In this document: piece by piece, positions 61,969-64,000 of the stretch
How positions within the stretch are numbered: the first letter of the stretch is position 1
Layout: every line of letters begins with the position of its first letter
Assembly: GCF_024700075.1 (NCBI RefSeq)
Contig: NZ_JAJONE010000001.1
Span: forward strand, 3,376,001-3,440,000
Reading direction: 5' to 3'
Length of the DNA stretch: 64,000 bases
Source of the DNA: Hymenobacter sp. J193
GTDB lineage: Bacteria; Bacteroidota; Bacteroidia; Cytophagales; Hymenobacteraceae
Translations under genes and position numbers: made by a program
Notes under the pieces: generated by a model
Databases searched by the model: none
Told to the model about the DNA's origin: nothing
The model's input: only the letters and a program-made list of their open reading frames with translations

Positions 61969-62048
61969 AAATAGTTCGTTGCTAACGTGTTGGTCTGCGG
62001 TTGCAGCGTTATGATGATCATAACAGCAGCAAACCTTGCTTATGATCT

Positions 62049-62091
62049 TTCAGCGAAGCGGTAGAGATGCTTCGGCTTCGCTCAGCATGAC
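62049..62091. repeat. Half copy of the GTCATGCTGAGC palindrome
   Basis: Only the right arm is present: AGCGAAGCGGTAGAGATGCTTCGGCTTCGCTCAGCATGAC, given by position, with no left arm. It lies 29 bases before the pta stop codon. Confidence 0.75.
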
Positions 62092-62119
62092 AGCCTGAAT
62101 GGCTTCCTGTTTACTACCA

Positions 62120-64000
62120 TCACCCCAATTGGCTCTGAATAGCTGTAATCACGACGGTGTTAAACACGTCGTCCACGGTGCAGCCGCGGCTGAGGTCGTT
62201 GACGGGTTTGTTGAGGCCTTGTAGCACCGGGCCGATGGCCAGGGCGCCGGTTTCGCGCTGCACGGCTTTGTAAGTGTTGTTGCCCGTGTTCAGGTCGGGG
62301 AAGATGAGCACGCTGGCCTGGCCGGCCACTTCGGAGCCGGGTAGCTTCTGGCGACCCACCAGCGGGTCCACGGCGGCATCGTACTGGATAGGGCCTTCCA
62401 CTTTCAGGTCGGGGCGGCGCTGGCGCACCAGCTCGGTGGCCTGGCGCACCTTCTCCACGTCGGCCCCGGCGCCCGAGGTGCCGGAGGAGTAGGAGAGCAT
62501 GGCAATGCGCGGCTCAATGCCGAAGGCCAGGCTGCTCTCGGCCGAGGAAATGGCAATTTCGGCCAGCTGCTCGGCGGTGGGGTTGGGGTTCACGGCGCAG
62601 TCGCCGAACACCGCCACCCGGTCGGGCAAACACATAAAGAACACCGACGACACTACCGATACACCCGGCTTGGTTTTGATGAACTGCAGGGCCGGCCGGA
62701 TGGTGTGCTGGGTAGTGTGCACTGCCCCCGACACCATGCCGTCGGCGTGGCCCTTGTACACCATCATCGAGCCGAAGTACGATACGTCGCGCAGCAGGTC
62801 GCGGGCCATGTCGTGATTCACGCCCTTGTCTTTGCGCAGCTGGTAGAAGGTTTCCACGTAGTCGGCGTAGTACTCGGAGTTCACCGGGTCGATGACGCGC
62901 ACGTGCCCGGCGGGCAACTGCACACCCAAGCGCTTGGCCGAGGCGGCCACATCGGCCGGGTTGCCCAGAATGGTGAGGTCCACCACGTCCTGGTGCAGGA
63001 GCAGGGCGGCGGCCCGCAGTATCCGGTCATCGTTGCCCTCGGGCAGCACAATGTGGCGTCGCTGGCGGCGGGCCCACTGCAGCAGCCGGTACTGGAACAT
63101 GTGGGGCGTGATGCCCTCGGGCTGGAAGCTGATGAGCTTTTCCTCCAGCGTGTGCACCTCCACGTGGCGCGCAAACGTGCTGATGGCCAGCTGAATCTTC
63201 TTGGGATTGTCGGGGGTGATGCGCGACTTGATGGCGCCCACGCGGGTGGCGGTTTCGAAGGTGCCGGTGGGCATGGTGAGGATGGGCACCACGTTGGGCA
63301 GGCCTTCGAGCAGGCGCATAATGGGCTCGTCGGGCTCGGCCCCGGCCGTGAGCACAATGCCCGCCACGCGCGGGTAGCTGGCCGACTGGTTGGCCTGCAA
63401 CGCGCACACAATGATGTCGCCGCGGTCGGCGGGCGTCACAATCAGCACGTTCTCCTTGAGGTAGTTCAGAAAATTGGGCACCTGCATGGCCCCAATCACA
63501 TAGTTATCGACCTGGTTGCCCAGCCCGGCTTCCCCGAACAGCAGCTTGCTGCCCAGCCCGGCGTGAATTTCGCGCATGGTGGGGTGGCGCAGCTGCGGGT
63601 CTTCAGGAATCACGGCCAGCAGCACGTCTTCGGGCAGCTGGCCGCGCAGCAGGGCCTGCACGTCGGCGGCCTGCTCGGCGGCCACGCGGTTGGCTACGGC
63701 CAGCAGCACCGGCACCTCGCGGGCCTCGAAGGCGCGCAGCAGCGTGAGCACCGAGCTAACCACCTGCGCCGTGCTCTTGCCCTCGCCCGACACCACCAGG
63801 ATAACCGGTACGCCCAGGTTTTTGGCAATGGACACGTTGGCGTCGAATTCAATGGCGGTGCCCGGCCCGAGGAAGTCGCTGCCTTCTACCACCGTAAAGT
63901 CGTAGGCGTCTTCCCACTGCTTGAACTTGTGAATCACCGCGTCAATCAGCTCGCCCTGGGCGTCGGCTTCCAGTAGCCCTAGCGCCTCGGGGCGCGTGTA
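62120..64000 (-). CDS. pta: Phosphate acetyltransferase (5' end beyond the window)
   Basis: At least 626 codons; the frame is open to the window edge with no start, as the upstream codons (YTRPEALGLLEADAQG) read on. The N-terminal part is the DRTGG/AAA_26-like regulatory region (VVEGSDFLGPGTAIEFD, VILVVSGEGKS). The C-terminal part is the PTA_PTB catalytic domain (HIVLPEGNDDRILRAAALLL, MVSGAVHTTQHTIRPALQFI, SVFFMCLPDRVAVFGDCAVN). With AckA it converts acetyl-CoA and acetyl phosphate. The full protein should be about 700 aa. Confidence 0.93.
   Translation of the reverse strand, partial: YTRPEALGLLEADAQGELIDAVIHKFKQWEDAYDFTVVEGSDFLGPGTAIEFDANVSIAKNLGVPVILVVSGEGKSTAQVVSSVLTLLRAFEAREVPVLLAVANRVAAEQAADVQALLRGQLPEDVLLAVIPEDPQLRHPTMREIHAGLGSKLLFGEAGLGNQVDNYVIGAMQVPNFLNYLKENVLIVTPADRGDIIVCALQANQSASYPRVAGIVLTAGAEPDEPIMRLLEGLPNVVPILTMPTGTFETATRVGAIKSRITPDNPKKIQLAISTFARHVEVHTLEEKLISFQPEGITPHMFQYRLLQWARRQRRHIVLPEGNDDRILRAAALLLHQDVVDLTILGNPADVAASAKRLGVQLPAGHVRVIDPVNSEYYADYVETFYQLRKDKGVNHDMARDLLRDVSYFGSMMVYKGHADGMVSGAVHTTQHTIRPALQFIKTKPGVSVVSSVFFMCLPDRVAVFGDCAVNPNPTAEQLAEIAISSAESSLAFGIEPRIAMLSYSSGTSGAGADVEKVRQATELVRQRRPDLKVEGPIQYDAAVDPLVGRQKLPGSEVAGQASVLIFPDLNTGNNTYKAVQRETGALAIGPVLQGLNKPVNDLSRGCTVDDVFNTVVITAIQSQLG

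Overview
The window is about 60% GC and reads as chromosomal DNA from a member of the Bacteroidota, most likely Hymenobacter or a close relative in Cytophagales. Supporting signs are three proteins with C-terminal type IX secretion (T9SS) sorting domains, several Bacteroidetes-type promoters (-7 box TAnnTTTG, one with a -33 TTTG at 21 bp), a PID-CTERM-like small protein, a SerB-SerA fusion, many lipoproteins and Cytophagales-type DUF families. No plasmid or phage backbone, rRNA or CRISPR is visible. One tRNA (Cys) is present.

Layout. 1-8.4 kb: 3' end of smpB, an NlpC/P60 peptidase, an HNH nuclease, an alpha/beta hydrolase, two lipoproteins, a fatty-acid desaturase and rpsA. 8.5-11.5 kb: tRNA-Cys with a near-ideal promoter, then cyanophycin synthetase cphA. 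11.6-16.5 kb: a coiled-coil membrane protein, two methyltransferases, kdsA, apaG and ung. 16.7-24.1 kb, minus strand: lepB, dapB, a DUF5683 gene and parB, then an IS5-family element and a PA14/ricin T9SS protein that separate parB from parA. 24.2-31.5 kb: an MBL-fold hydrolase, a frameshifted family-5 solute-binding protein, a DUF6438 lipoprotein, yidC and pyrG. 31.6-35.9 kb: an AT-richer accessory patch holding a small gene split by a decayed IS630 element, a small lipoprotein gene whose 3' end is rewritten by a MITE, and clusters of palindromic repeats, followed by a Gfo/Idh/MocA oxidoreductase. 35.9-49.2 kb: a PBP4-type peptidase, two orphan proteins, the SerB-SerA fusion, a beta-barrel protein, a VOC protein, DUF421, a transglutaminase-like protein, an aldo/keto reductase and two tandem GH13 enzymes. 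49.4-58.2 kb, surface-protein region: a frameshifted 14-repeat T9SS protein, DUF983, an AraC regulator, a PID-CTERM-like peptide, an IPT/TIG T9SS protein of 1122 aa and a LuxR-type regulator. 58.5-64 kb: a small membrane protein, then ackA and pta separated by a carboxypeptidase-regulatory-domain protein and a TonB-plug-like protein.

Most of the novelty lies in mobile and repetitive DNA. A 152-bp MITE has perfect 18-bp ends almost identical to those of the resident IS5 element and the same TAA target duplication. At least six families of long palindromes sit in intergenic gaps. Two related elements of about 160-170 bp act as ready-made bidirectional terminators between convergent genes. Two genes carry single-base frameshifts in homopolymers and one transposase carries an in-frame stop. 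I found no cluster that I would call a complete new defence or biosynthetic system. All functional calls rest on motif recognition by eye, without database searches.
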